Below are positions 24,034 through 35,033 of a DNA stretch of 64,000 bases, one piece after another. The stretch comes from Trissonchulus latispiculum (taxonomy: Eukaryota > Nematoda > Enoplea > Enoplida > Ironidae), in assembly GCA_030248195.1 (NCBI GenBank), contig JASAND010003992.1:18288-82287 (forward strand), read 5' to 3'. The position numbers were made by a program, and so were the translations under genes. The notes beneath the pieces are model-generated. The model was not told the DNA's origin. It saw only the letters and a list, made by a program, of their open reading frames with translations, and did not search any database. Within the stretch, counting starts at the first letter, position 1. Each line of letters begins with the position of its first letter.

Positions 24034-25127
24034 TGGTAAGGATATTACAGCCAAGTACAGACGAAGAACGTTTCCAACAACAAATGCTCTTGCCAGCCAT
24101 TCGTCGCAAAGAAGAATGCAACCGCGTCAACAACTGTCCAAATCGGTTCAATCAACACCATCTTCGAAAGCAAAGACTGACAAGCAAACGACTTTGTTTC
24201 AACTGCCTGTATACTTCTCATTCAATTCATCGGTGCATACGCACCAAGCCCTGCTTTCACTGCAAGGCAGTTAGGCAGCACCACTCCAGTATTTGCCACG
24301 TCAAATACCCTGATCTTCCTTCATCCGCCAGTATGGTTGCTAACGATCCACCAAGCAACAAATCAAACTCCAGAGAGCTCGAAGAGTATCAAAAGGAAAA
24401 ACAACCAGAGCTCGAACAACCAGCTAGTGAGTACCACCTTTTGGCATTTAGTGAAGTATCTTTACTGCAGACAGTCACTGCAACCTTTATGGGCTACAAC
24501 GGCACAACAGTAACAACTAGAGGTGTTTTTGACAACGGTAGCCAACGCTGTTACATCACTGAACGACTTGCTGTAAAACTACAACTGAAAACATCATCAA
24601 CAGGAAGTTTATCAATATTTGTATTTGGCTCAACTTCACCAAAAACAACAAATACGAAGTTTTCTGAAGTTACTGTACGACTATCGAACGGAAAACCATT
24701 TCAGTTCACGGTAAACGTCATTCCAACTTTTACAGGAAGCATTCAAACAGCTCCGTTCAGCTATAGCAAATTTGTGAAGCTGTTTCGCGATCTGCCAATG
24801 GCAGGCAAAATTCCGACTGCATCAGAGAACGTCTCGATTGACTTTCTGATTGGTGCTGACTATATGTGGGATTTTCTCAACGGTGACAAAATTCCAATTT
24901 CAAACAGTCTTTATTTGATCAGCACATCTTTGGGATGGCTTCTGGTGGCCGCTATTCAGAATCAAAGGGCATCACCAGGAGACAACCTTGTCTTCAACTG
25001 CACTTTACACTTCTGGTCACAATATACTGGAATTTCAATCAACACTAAGTCTGCGCGATATACGAACCAAGGAACTCAAGTTTCTCTGGGATCTGGAGAC
25101 ACTGGGGATCACGGATACGCAAGATGA
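24033..25127 (+). pseudogene. BEL/Pao zinc knuckle and protease region
   Basis: In a different frame from gag. Two Cys/His clusters follow each other: CFNCLYTSHSIHRC (CX2CX4HX4C, from 24,195) and CFHCKAV...HHSSICH. The aspartic protease region (DUF1758 type) has a core at 24,531 reading DNGSQ, where relatives usually have DSGS/DTGS. The frame stays protease-like to about 25,000, then continues out of register: the polymerase-like sequence resumes in the frame that begins upstream of 25,030. A frameshift near 25,000-25,050 is inferred. Relatives carry gag, protease and polymerase in one frame. Confidence 0.85.
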
Positions 25128-26004
25128 TCCGGGAGACGAAGCTGCTTTGAATAATTTCAATGACACTGTTGTTACCTGGCCTTGGAAGGAGGTCACTGTA
25201 GACTTGCCTTCTAACTACGAATTAGCATTTGGTAGGCTGAATGCATTAATTCGTCGGTACAAGTCCGAACCAACCGTGTTAAACCGATATCAGCATGTAA
25301 TTGAAGACCAATTGAGTATGGGTATAATTGAAAAGATAAGCACATCATCTAGACCAGCTAAAAGATTTCACTACATTGCACACCATGCAGTTATCACGCC
25401 CGGTCAAACCACTAAGCTTCGCATTGTCTACGATGCCTCGGCTAAAACGACTGAGAATTCACAGAGTCTAAACGAATGCCTATATAGAGGTCCTGTCATC
25501 TTAGATGGCATCGTAGCTATCCTGATTAGGTTTCGCTTGAACAAAATTGCCATTGCTTCTGATATCGAAAAAGCCTTTTTGCAAGTGGGTCTTCAAGAAT
25601 CTGAGCGTGACGTTAGAAGGTTTCTTTGGCTGAAAGATCCTTCAATTCTATCTACTGATAGAAATGTTCAAATTGATCGTTTCACTAGAGCCCCTTCGGA
25701 GTTATCTCCAGTTCCTGCTAGGGGCAACAATTCAATATCATCTGCAACAAAATGGGGAGATATTGCAAAGAAAATTTTGCAATACATTGACAATATTATC
25801 ACTTGGGTGCAAACCGCTGAAGAAGCTATCGACTTTTATGAAACTACCAAGAAGATGTTTCATGAGGCCTCCATGAATGTGAGAGAATGCATTACAAGCT
25901 CTGAAGACCTTCTAAAACTCATTCCCGCCTACGATCGAGCAACTGGCAGTTGCAAAATTCTCGGACTGCCATGGGATCCTAAAAAGGATGTGATGAGTAC
26001 TTAG
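24988..26004 (+). pseudogene. BEL/Pao reverse transcriptase, truncated
   Basis: It begins with the linker LKFLWDLETLGI, typical just before the Pao polymerase. Fingers/palm motifs follow: LRIVYDASAKT, SDIEKAFLQVGL (the first catalytic Asp) and RRFLWLKDP. The second catalytic box is YIDN at about 25,783-25,794; Pao elements commonly have YVDD or YVDN. The region between these boxes is poorly conserved (expected motifs near 25,650-25,740 are garbled), suggesting compensated frameshifts. Coding ends at 26004 where the tandem array starts, so the thumb and RNase H are missing from their normal place. Confidence 0.87.
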
Positions 26005-26009
26005 AATAG

Positions 26010-29000
26010 TTCTGATGGGCAGATTCGGTCTGTGAAAGTTCGGCTTGCCACTGGCAAAACACTAACTCGCTCTGTTCTTCATACATACCCATTGGAAACG
26101 TCACTGAATGATTCTAACGCTTGCCACTGGCAAAACACTAACTCGCTCTGTTCTTCATACATCGTGGTTCATTCATCGTGGTTCATTGATCATCGTGGTT
26201 CATTCATCGTGGTTCATTCATCCTCACGTAAAGGATGACGGACCGAGAGGCACTTGGCCTACCTTACCTATTCATCCTTGGTTCATTGATCATCGTGGTT
26301 CATTCATCGTGGTTCGGTCAGATGGGCAGATTCGGTCTGTGAAAGTTCGGCTTGCCACTGGCAAAACACTAACTCGCTCTGTTCTTCATACATACCCATT
26401 GGAAACCCATTCACGTAAAGGATGACGGACCGAGAGGCACTTGGCATGTCGGCCAAGTAAGCGACATCATTTATAGTTCTGATGGGCAGATTCGGTCTGT
26501 GAAAGTTCGGCTTGCCACTGGCAAAACACTAACTCGCTCTGTTCTTCATACATACCCATTGGAAACGTCACTGAATGATTCTAACGCTTGCCACTGGCAA
26601 AACACTAACTCGCTCTGTTCTTCATACATCGTGGTTCATTCATCGTGGTTCATTGATCATCGTGGTTCATTCATCGTGGTTCATTCATCCTCACGTAAAG
26701 GATGACGGACTGAGAGGCACTTGGCCTACCTTACCTATTCATCCTTGGTTCATTGATCATCGTGGTTCATTCATCGTGGTTCGGTCTGATGGGCAGATTC
26801 GGTCTGTGAAAGTTCGGCTTGCCACTGGCAAAACACTAACTCGCTCTGTTCTTCATACATACCCATTGGAAACGTCACTGAATGATTCTAATGCTTTCGA
26901 ATTGGGGCCAGTCTCGCTTTGGCAAACAGTAGTTGAGACTGAATTTGAGCTGGGCTGGATATGATCAAGTATAGGCAGATACCACAGGCCAATTCAGAAG
27001 CATCACAGAAACAGTGCAATTGGTATGATTCACCTGTTCCGACAAAACCATGTACTTGTAGTTGAGTTAGCAATGATAAATCAGCCATAAGCCTTACCCA
27101 TTCATCCTTGGTTCATTGATCATCGTGGTTCATTCATCGTGGTTCATTCATCCTCACGTAAAGGATGACGGACCGAGAGGCACTTGGCCTACCTTACCTA
27201 TTCATCCTTGGTTCATTGATCATCGTGGTTCATTCATCGTGGTTCATTCATCCTCACGTAAAGGATGACGGACCGAGAGGCACTTGGCATGTCGGCCAAG
27301 TAAGCGACATCATTTATAGTTCTGATGGGCAGATTCGGTCTGTGAAAGTTCGGCTTGCCACTGGCAAAACACTAACTCGCTCTGTTCTTCATACATACCC
27401 ATTGGAAACCCATTGAGTTAGCAATGATAAATCAGCCATAAGCCTTACCCATTCATCCTTGGTTCATTGATCATCGTGGTTCATTCATCGTGGTTCATTC
27501 ATCCTCACGTAAAGGATGACGGACCGAGAGGCACTTGGCCTACCTTACCCATTCATCCTTGGTTCATTGATCATCGTGGTTCATTCATCGTGGTTCATTC
27601 ATCCTCACGTAAAGGATGACGGACCGAGAGGCACTTGGCATGTACTTGTAGTTGAGTTAGCAATGATAAATCAGCCATAAGCCTTACCCATTCATCCTTG
27701 GTTCATTGATCATCGTGGTTCATTCATCGTGGTTCATTCATCCTCACGTAAAGGATGACGGACCGAGAGGCACTTGGCCTACCTTACCTATTCATCCTTG
27801 GTTCATTGATCATCGTGGTTCATTCATCGTGGTTCATTCATCCTCACGTAAAGGATGACGGACCGAGAGGCACTTGGCATGTCGGCCAAGTAAGCGACAT
27901 CATTTATAGTTCTGATGGGCAGATTCGGTCTGTGAAAGTTCGGCTTGCCACTGGCAAAACACTAACTCGCTCTGTTCTTCATACATACCCATTGGAAACC
28001 CATTGAGTTAGCAATGATAAATCAGCCATAAGCCTTACCCATTCATCCTTGGTTCATTGATCATCGTGGTTCATTCATCGTGGTTCATTCATCCTCACGT
28101 AAAGGATGACGGACCGAGAGGCACTTGGCCTACCTTACCCATTCATCCTTGGTTCATTGATCATCGTGGTTCATTCATCGTGGTTCATTCATCCTCACGT
28201 AAAGGATGACGGACCGAGAGGCACTTGGCATGTCGGCCAAGTAAGCGACATCATTTATAGTTCTGATGGGCAGATTCGGTCTGTGAAAGTTCGGCTTGCC
28301 ACTGGCAAAACACTAACTCGCTCTGTTCTTCATACATCGTGGTTCATTCATCGTGGTTCATTGATCATCGTGGTTCATTCATCGTGGTTCATTCATCCTC
28401 ACGTAAAGGATGACGGACCGAGAGGCACTTGGCCTACCTTACCTATTCATCCTTGGTTCATTGATCATCGTGGTTCATTCATCGTGGTTCATTCATCCTC
28501 ACGTAAAGGATGACGGACCGAGAGGCACTTGGCATGTCGGCCAAGTAAGCGACATCATTTATAGTTCTGATGGGCAGATTCGGTCTGTGAAAGTTCGGCT
28601 TGCCACTGGCAAAACACTAACTCGCTCTGTTCTTCATACATACCCATTGGAAACCCATTCACGTAAAGGATGACGGACCGAGAGGCACTTGGCATGTCGG
28701 CCAAGTAAGCGACATCATTTATAGTTCTGATGGGCAGATTCGGTCTGTGAAAGTTCGGCTTGCCACTGGCAAAACACTAACTCGCTCTGTTCTTCATACA
28801 TCGTGGTTCATTCATCGTGGTTCATTGATCATCGTGGTTCATTCATCGTGGTTCATTCATCCTCACGTAAAGGATGACGGACCGAGAGGCACTTGGCCTA
28901 CCTTACCTATTCATCCTTGGTTCATTGATCATCGTGGTTCATTCATCGTGGTTCATTCATCCTCACGTAAAGGATGACGGACCGAGAGGCACTTGGCATG

Positions 29001-29285
29001 TCGGCCAAGTAAGCGACATCATTTATAGTTCTGATGGGCAGATTCGGTCTGTGAAAGTTCGGCTTGCCACTGGCAAAACACTAACTCGCTCTGTTCTTCA
29101 TACATACCCATTGGAAACCCATTCACGTAAAGGATGACGGACCGAGAGGCACTTGGCATGTCGGCCAAGTAAGCGACATCATTTATAGTTCTGATGGGCA
29201 GATTCGGTCTGTGAAAGTTCGGCTTGCCACTGGCAAAACACTAACTCGCTCTGTTCTTCATACATACCCATTGGAAACGTCACTG
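26010..29285 (+). repeat. Tandem array built from shuffled pieces of BEL/Pao pol
   Basis: About 3.3 kb of composite units. One block of about 100 bp, starting TCTGATGGGCAGATTCGG and ending CCCATTGGAAAC, occurs about 11 times (first at 26010, last at 29190). It encodes a SDGQIRSVKVRLATGK segment that fits the extreme C-terminal (DUF5641-like) part of Pao integrase. Other blocks are CATCGTGGTTCATTGAT and CACGTAAAGGATGACGG...ACTTGG. Blocks are combined in several orders. The long plus-strand frames here are a by-product of the repeats. An assembly artefact is possible in part. Confidence 0.85.
26888..27088 (-). pseudogene. Inverted fragment of BEL/Pao RNase H region
   Basis: On the minus strand the frame reads LHCFCDASELACGICLYL and QLLFAKARLAPI, patterns of the Pao region after the reverse transcriptase (RNase H-like, containing the FCDAS motif). 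It sits inside the plus-oriented array, so this piece was inverted as well as displaced. Short parts (TGTACTTGTAGTTGAGTTAGC) recur downstream at 27,410 and 27,640. Confidence 0.8.
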
Positions 29286-29286
29286 A

Positions 29287-30287
29287 ATGATTCTAACGAC
29301 GAGAAAGGCCAAGCTTTCCATACTGCCTCAACAGCAACGATCACAACGTAAAGCTGCAGCTGCTGCTAAACAATGGATTAAACGAGTCACTAGAAGTAGA
29401 AATACGGATCCGAATCCTGAGTCAGATACAGATAGAAGCCTACTGTCACTCGATTGCTCGCCTACCAACGGATCCACTGCAAAGCGTTTTCAAAGCTCAA
29501 TATCTGCGAATCCTACCTGTGCTGATGCATTGTTTCTGGCTGCTCTCTTCAGTGCAGAATTTAAATCCACTAATTTGTCAATCACATGAAACAAAAGTTA
29601 TTTTGGACTTGTCTGTAACGACTTCCTGTCCTAAACGAAATCAGTCACACACAGTGGTACGTAGTGGTAGAGTTCAAGTTTACAAGCGAAACATTGCAAA
29701 ATATGAAAGCGTTGCTTTCCGCTGCACAAAGATCAAGACAACTAAATCCGCATGGACAGGATTTGCTAAGACAAGATGGGATCACTCAGTGAAGGAAACT
29801 TCTGAAGAAGTGTCAAAGGATGAATGCAATAATATGATACAATCCCACAAATGCCAAGGTGGAGCTTTACTTGGAAGTGATGCTGTAGCATATACAAACA
29901 ACGAAATTGAGATTCCCCTGGACGACTGGGAATCTCTGGGATTGTTGTCGCTGGTATTCTAACGAAATGATCAACTGCTTTCTCACTAAAGGTCAAGTTT
30001 ATGAATCAGTCGGAGGTCAGATGGAAAGCAATTTGGGAAACACAGCTAAATGTAACTACGCAAGCAAATCTTGCAAGCTTTCAGATAAATCGATGCTTGT
30101 TTGGGATACGGTGAAGGAAGCTCAGTGTGAGTTCTCCAAGTGGCGAAATTTCTCAGGCAGTTTCTGGAACAGCCGGTTTTTAAGCGATGACCGAGAAATT
30201 GGACTAAGTTGGAATATGTCAAATCCCGTCGGAGTAGCCCTTTGCGAGGGAATTGAAGAAGTGTTAACGGATCAAGGAATGCCCATC
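29287..30287 (+). pseudogene. BEL/Pao env-like region, 5' part, broken
   Basis: After the last integrase-tail block the coding changes to about 330 codons in shifting frames. A basic Ala/Arg-rich stretch (29,300-29,400) comes first. Then, from about 29,600, comes a Cys-containing region with spaced TXT, KDEC and W residues, resembling env-like glycoproteins captured by some BEL/Pao elements. At least two frame changes or stops occur (29,587; 29,960). The assignment rests on position (after pol, before the 3' LTR) and weak pattern; the viral source cannot be named. The region stops at the foldback insertion (TSD at 30288-30297). Confidence 0.6.
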
Positions 30288-30319
30288 GTCTATTCCACAC
30301 ATGGGCAATGCCTATACTG

Positions 30320-30339
30320 GGCCTATACATGTATAGGCC
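30320..30339. repeat. 20-bp perfect palindrome GGCCTATACATGTATAGGCC
   Basis: It lies 22 bp inside the left end of the foldback element; an identical copy occurs near 35,742-35,761 in the inverted partial element. Such subterminal palindromes may be transposase-binding or hairpin-forming sites; that is inference. Confidence 0.85.
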
Positions 30340-30429
30340 AGAATTCGAAACCCCCGCGCAGTGCGCAGCAAAATTTTTGACCCCCGCGCAGCGCGAAGCG
30401 CTGAGCAGAAGATCTCTGCGCGGGGGTCA

Positions 30430-32465
30430 GCACTGTTGAATCCCTCGCGCAGAGCAACACGTCCCTGCGCAGGGGTCAATACTGTTGAAACCCTCGCGCA
30501 GAGCAACACGTCCCTGCGTAGGGGTCAATACTGTTGAAACCCTCGCGCAGAGCAACGCGTCCCTGCGCAGGGGTCAATACTGTTGAAACCCTAGCGCAGA
30601 GCAACGCGTCCCTGCGCAGGGGTCAGCACTGTTGAATCCCTCGCGCAGAGGAACACGTCCCTGCGCGGGGGTCAGCACTGTTGAAACCCTCGCGCAGAGC
30701 AACGCGTCCCTGCGCAGGGGTCAATACTGTTGAAACCCTAGCGCAGAGCAACGCGTCCCTGCGCAGGGGTCAGCACTGTTGAGTTGAAACCCTAGCGCAG
30801 AGCAACACGTCCCTGCGCAGGGGTCAATACTGTTGAAACCCTCGCGCAGAGCAACGCGTCCCTGCGCAGGGGTCAATACTGTTGAAACCCTCGCGCAGAG
30901 CAACGCGCCGGGGGGGGCACTGTTGAATCCCTCGCGCAGAGCAACACGTCCCTGCGCGGGGGTCAATACTGTTGAAACCCTCGCGCAGAGCAACGCGTCC
31001 CTGCGCAGGGGTCAGCACTGTTGAATCCCTCGCGCAGAGCAACACGTCCCTGCGCGGGGGTCAATACTGTTGAGTTGAAACCCTAGCGCAGAGCAACGCG
31101 TCCCTGCGCAGGGGTCAGCACTGTTGAATCCCTCGCGCAGAGCAACACGTCCCTGCGCGGGGGTCAGCACTGTTGAATCCCTTGCGCAGAGCAACGCGTC
31201 CCTGCGCAGGGGTCAATACTGTTGAGTTGAAACCCTAGCGCAGAGCAACGCGTCCCTGCGCAGGGGTCAGCACTGTTGAGTTGAAACCCTAGCGCAGAGC
31301 AACACGTCCCTGCGCAGGGGTCAATACTGTTGAAACCCTCGCGCAGAGCAACGCGTCCCTGCGCAGGGGTCAATACTATTGAAACCCTCGCGCAGAGCAA
31401 CGCGTCCCTGCGCGGGGGTCAGCACTGTTGAATCCCTCGCGCAGAGCAACACGTCCCTGCGCAGGGGTCAATACTGTTGAAACCCTCGCGCAGAGCAACG
31501 CGTCCCTGCGCAGGGGTCAGCACTGTTGAATCCCTCGCGCAGAGCAACACGTCCCTGCGCGGGGGTCAATACTGTTGAGTTGAAACCCTAGCGCAGAGCA
31601 ACGCGTCCCTGCGCGGGGGTCAGCACTGTTGAATCCCTCGCGCAGAGCAACGCGTCCCTGCGCAGGGGTCAATACTGTTGAGTTGAAACCCTAGCGCAGA
31701 GCAACGCGTCCCTGCGCGGGGGTCAGCACTGTTGAAACCCTCGCGCAGAGCAACGCGTCCCTGCGCAGGGGTCAATACTGTTGAGTTGAGCGCAGAGCAA
31801 CGCGTCCCTGCGCGGGGGTCAGCACTGTTGAAACCCTCGCGCAGAGCAACGCGTCCCTGCGCAGGGGTCAATACTGTTGAAACCCTCGCGCAGAGCAACG
31901 CGTCCCTGCGCAGGGGTCAATACTGTTGAAACCCTCGCGCAGAGCAACGCGTCCCTGCGCGGGGGTCAGCACTGTTGAAACCCTCGCGCAGAGCAACGCG
32001 TCCCTGCGCAGGGGTCAATACTGTTGAGTTGAGCGCAGAGCAACGCGTCCCTGCGCAGGGGTCAATACTGTTGAAACCCTCGCGCAGAGCAACGCGTCCC
32101 TGCGCAGGGGTCAATACTATTGAGTTGAAACGAGCAACGCGTCCCTGCGCAGGGGTCAATACTGTTGAAACCCTCGCGCAGAGCAACGCGTCCCTGCGCA
32201 GGGGTCAATACTGTTGAAACCCTCGCGCAGAGCAACGCGTCCCTGCGCAGGGGTCAATACTGTTGAGTTGAAACGAGCAACACGTCCCTGCGCAGGGGTC
32301 AATACTGTTGAAACCCTCGCGCAGAGCAACGCGTCCCTGCGCAGGGGTCAATACTGTTAAAACCCTAGCGCAGAGCAACGCGTCCCTGCACGGGGGTCAA
32401 CACTGTTGGAAACCCCGCGCAGAACAACGTGTCCCTGCGCGGGGTTCAGCAGTTTTGGAGCCCTC
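30430..32465. repeat. Minisatellite, 49-bp unit, about 40 copies
   Basis: The unit contains CGCGCAGAGCAACGCGTCC then CTGCGCAGGGGTCAATACTG and TTGAAACC. Period is 49 bp (for example 30541 to 30590), with variants that add GAGTT after CTGTTGA. Substitutions alternate among a few sites (CGCGT/CACGT, CAGGGG/CGGGGG, AATAC/AGCAC). CTGCGCAG and CGCGCAGAGC make each unit self-complementary. Because units lack stop codons in some frames, apparent ORFs of 60-90 codons appear on both strands; they are not genes. Confidence 0.92.
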
Positions 32466-33616
32466 GCTCAGAGCAACTTAATTTCTTAATAGTTCTTAAT
32501 TTTACTAAGGAATTTGATCATTTTCGATAGGGTTCCTCAGGTACTGGAGCTTGTTGGGTTCTGAACTTTCCGATGAGATTTGATCCGAAACTATGTAATT
32601 TTAAATTTTTGCTGGTAGTGTATGGGTTCTAGAATCCAGGGTTCCGTAGGCGGTGCGGCTTCTAATGTCTCTATAAACTGCATTCTGAACTACATATGTA
32701 CATATACTACGTACGGCAGTGATTCTTTTAGGAGTGCTACTGCTACCGCACGGCCCAAATCAAGTTCACATTTGATGACACTTTCCAAAATTACTCCGTT
32801 TAGTGTTATAGCAACCTCGGCGAGTCCCGACTCGAAAAGAGGCGTTCCGGTTCGGGGGGATTTAGCAGATTTCTGACAACTGGCTAGCAACTACCTAGTT
32901 ACAAGTGTGAAGTACTTTTGAAGCTACATTTTAGCTTTTCTATATCGTGAGATGTAGCGTATGTAGCATATGACAAATTTTCGCGTCAAAACTTGTCATT
33001 TTCGCAGAAATAATCATTCAATAAATAATCATTAATAATAATTCAATTAATTCATCACTTCTCGCGTTACACATGCCGTAAAATTAAACAAGAGTGTCGA
33101 TTTGAAGGAAACAGAGGCCAGCAATTCGAGGCGTGATTATTACTCAAGAGGTATGTACATATTTCAGGGTCAGTAATGATTTAAAATGTAGGCTCTGGAT
33201 TCATTTGAATGAGGGCTCAAACAGGGCTCGAAATCATAGAAATTTTCATTGCCGGCTTTTTGTTACAGAAACTCAATTTTTCAAACAGGTGTGGACATAT
33301 TTTCTCAAAATAGGGTGGACACGGTGGAGAAAAAAGGAGCAATTTTCCAGACTGCCAACCGGCAACTGAACCCTGTCCCAAGAAATAATTTGACGAAAAT
33401 CGCCAAACGGGCTATATGGCCCATCCGGCATTAAAGAGTTAATATGCACGCTGCAGGATTGCTCTTTAACAGATGTGTTTTGCTCAAAAAACACCCCGCG
33501 AGCTTGTTTAGTTGCCCCGATTGCTGCTTTCTAGCTAAAGTACGTAATCGCTCAACAAAGTTCAGAAAAGTTTACGGATGCAAAATTACAATAAACAAGC
33601 CTGATTGGAAATGTTT
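32466..33616. other. Interior of the foldback element
   Basis: Non-coding. It includes a Cys-free GC-poor stretch and, at 33,440-33,580, a segment related to 43,285-43,400 (shared GTTGCCCCGATTGC, GCTTTCTAGCTAAAGTA). No transposase frame was found. Confidence 0.55.
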
Positions 33617-33689
33617 TGACCCCCGCGCAAAATTTTCGTTAGCTGTATAGGCCACGGTCGCATCCATTGCCCATGTATGGTCTATTCCA

Positions 33690-34697
33690 TAACCACCAAA
33701 CGAACAAAACGGGTGGCAGTAAAGTTTCATATGAATCACAACAACTCTCAAATATTCAACGCCACAGATTTAGTTGCTGCGCAACTGCAAGCAGTCGAAG
33801 AACGAGTACATGACACGCTAACCGTCAGATTGGACGCTGCATTCAACCAATTTTGCAGATCCTTGGTCAGCATGCAGCAGATAGATTTACTATTACTACT
33901 CCCATCGCTCGACACATTTTGAATGATTCATGCGTCATGGCGCGGCTTGAAAGCAAACTGCTACAGGTCTAGCCATGCACTCCAGTTGACAGGTATAAAT
34001 ATTAAAGCAATGCCTGCTCTTCAGTGCACTAAGTGGATTCTCTTTAATTTTTCTGCGAAGGACACATGGTTAGAAGGATTTCTTGATCCGACATCAAAAA
34101 TAGTTTACAGACATTCTGCACCTTCCGACTGCACATTGGTCGAAAAATGTATCTGCTTGACGACGACGGACGTCTGTTTATCTACAGTGCTGTGGAAGGC
34201 TCTATTCGACCTTACAATGGTTCTCATTCTTCACCCTTTTTATCATGACAACTTAAATTTTCTCAACAACTTTCAAGAAATAATCCATAAACCGCTGTCA
34301 ATGTACGCATTCAACGAACTGCATGCTCACTCAAGCTTAAACGATGTCTATGCTTCAATGGAAGAAACTACAACTATTCTACAAAAACTGGCGGACGTCA
34401 CGAATAGCAAACCAAACAACGACGTTGCTCAAAGAATTACAGAAAATCTAAATAGATACACACCGCTGGCTTAATCAACAAATGGCTCAACAGCATCAAA
34501 GAATTCTGGATCTATGGTTGCTGTTTCTACGTTTCACTATGTCTGATTTGGAAATTACTGCTGTCACGGCTCTTGCAGCCAGTTAAAAGAGTTTCTCGTT
34601 TGATTGTCCCGGCTATAAAAAGAACTAATATGAACTCCACCCCTACATATCATGGACCGGTGGAAAAAACTGTTGCTATTGAAGAAAGATTTTAAAG
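33690..34697 (+). pseudogene. BEL/Pao env-like region, 3' part, broken
   Basis: It resumes directly after the foldback TSD. A frame from about 33,677 to 33,922 ends in a stop; a second frame runs 33,923-34,474 with Cys residues (KCICLTTTDVC) and then Leu-rich and helical stretches. After a stop a short hydrophobic-plus-basic segment leads to a frame ending at 34,697, just before the polypurine tract, as a membrane anchor and cytoplasmic tail would. Stops and frame changes break it at 33,920 and 34,475 at least. Described as env-like from position and this layout only. Confidence 0.55.
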
Positions 34698-34708
34698 AAA
34701 CGTTTCAT

Positions 34709-34720
34709 CTTCGGCGGGAG
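34709..34720 (+). other. Polypurine tract of BEL/Pao element
   Basis: CTTCGGCGGGAG ends exactly at the 3' LTR start; GGCGGGAG is the purine-rich primer expected for plus-strand DNA synthesis. Confidence 0.6.
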
Positions 34721-34991
34721 TGTCGTTTCGATCAAACGATATTTTTGAATTTTTGGTTTCCGGACGAAACTGGTTTTGGCTTAATGGATTAACATTTTCT
34801 GAATAATGTATTTTTCTTCGAACTTATGGACTTGGTTTGGGTACAACTTTTGGTTTTGCATGATCGACCAAGTAGAAACGAAAAGAATATAAAATCTCGT
34901 GTTTGGAACTTGTTGATCACACTTTTTGAATTCTTGGAATTAAATCTGGTTTTGGGATCTTTTGTCGACTAAGCTTCCGACTGACACAACA
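34721..34991 (+). repeat. 3' LTR of BEL/Pao element
   Basis: It is 271 bp, TG...CA, and differs from the 5' LTR by a handful of substitutions and one base insertion. It is followed by the TSD AGCCA. Confidence 0.92.
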
Positions 34992-35033
34992 AGCCAACAT
35001 AAATTGTATAATAATTGCAGTGCTATGTGTAAT

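Larger units (their letters stand above)
30298..33679. mobile_element. Foldback element with 49-bp tandem repeats, 10-bp TSD
   Basis: It is inserted into the env-like region. The 10-bp direct repeat GTCTATTCCA lies at 30288-30297 and 33680-33689. Ends: CACATGGGCAATG on the left, CATTGCCCATGTATG on the right, a 12-13-bp TIR with a 2-base difference. The left arm continues with a 20-bp perfect palindrome (30320-30339), then hairpin-rich CGCGCAG sequence and about 2 kb of 49-bp repeats. The right arm is nearly devoid of repeats (GACCCCCGCGCAAAATTTT at 33,617). The middle (32,470-33,600) is non-coding and partly related to the TTAA elements at 43.3 kb. TSD length and architecture recall Drosophila FB and Mutator-like foldback elements. 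Confidence 0.82.
22589..34991 (+). mobile_element. BEL/Pao LTR retrotransposon with env-like region, complete outline but broken coding
   Basis: It is bounded by LTRs of 270 and 271 bp that start TG and end CA, and by a perfect 5-bp TSD AGCCA (22584-22588 and 34992-34996). Order: LTR, leader, gag (DUF1759 type), zinc knuckle, protease, reverse transcriptase, a rearranged tandem array in place of RNase H and most of integrase, env-like sequence, LTR. Gag-pol is in one frame in intact relatives; here there is an in-frame stop and frame changes. A 3.4-kb foldback element interrupts the env-like part. The element is therefore dead as a source of protein. The LTRs differ at few positions, so insertion was not ancient. 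Confidence 0.93.

Noticed and set aside
26032..29137. Plus-strand frames such as those at 26108, 28106 and 28410 as novel repeat proteins.
   Set aside because: They are tandem copies of retroelement fragments with irregular order and frequent stops between.
30312..32217. Many open frames of 60-105 codons on both strands with ALREGFNS-like repeats.
   Set aside because: They follow from repeat units that lack stops; the same array gives frames in both directions and the period (49, 54) is not kept in frame.
30430..32465. The regularly spaced 49-bp array could be taken for a CRISPR array.
   Set aside because: Units are joined head to tail with no unique spacers, vary by point changes, and the setting is a eukaryotic transposon.
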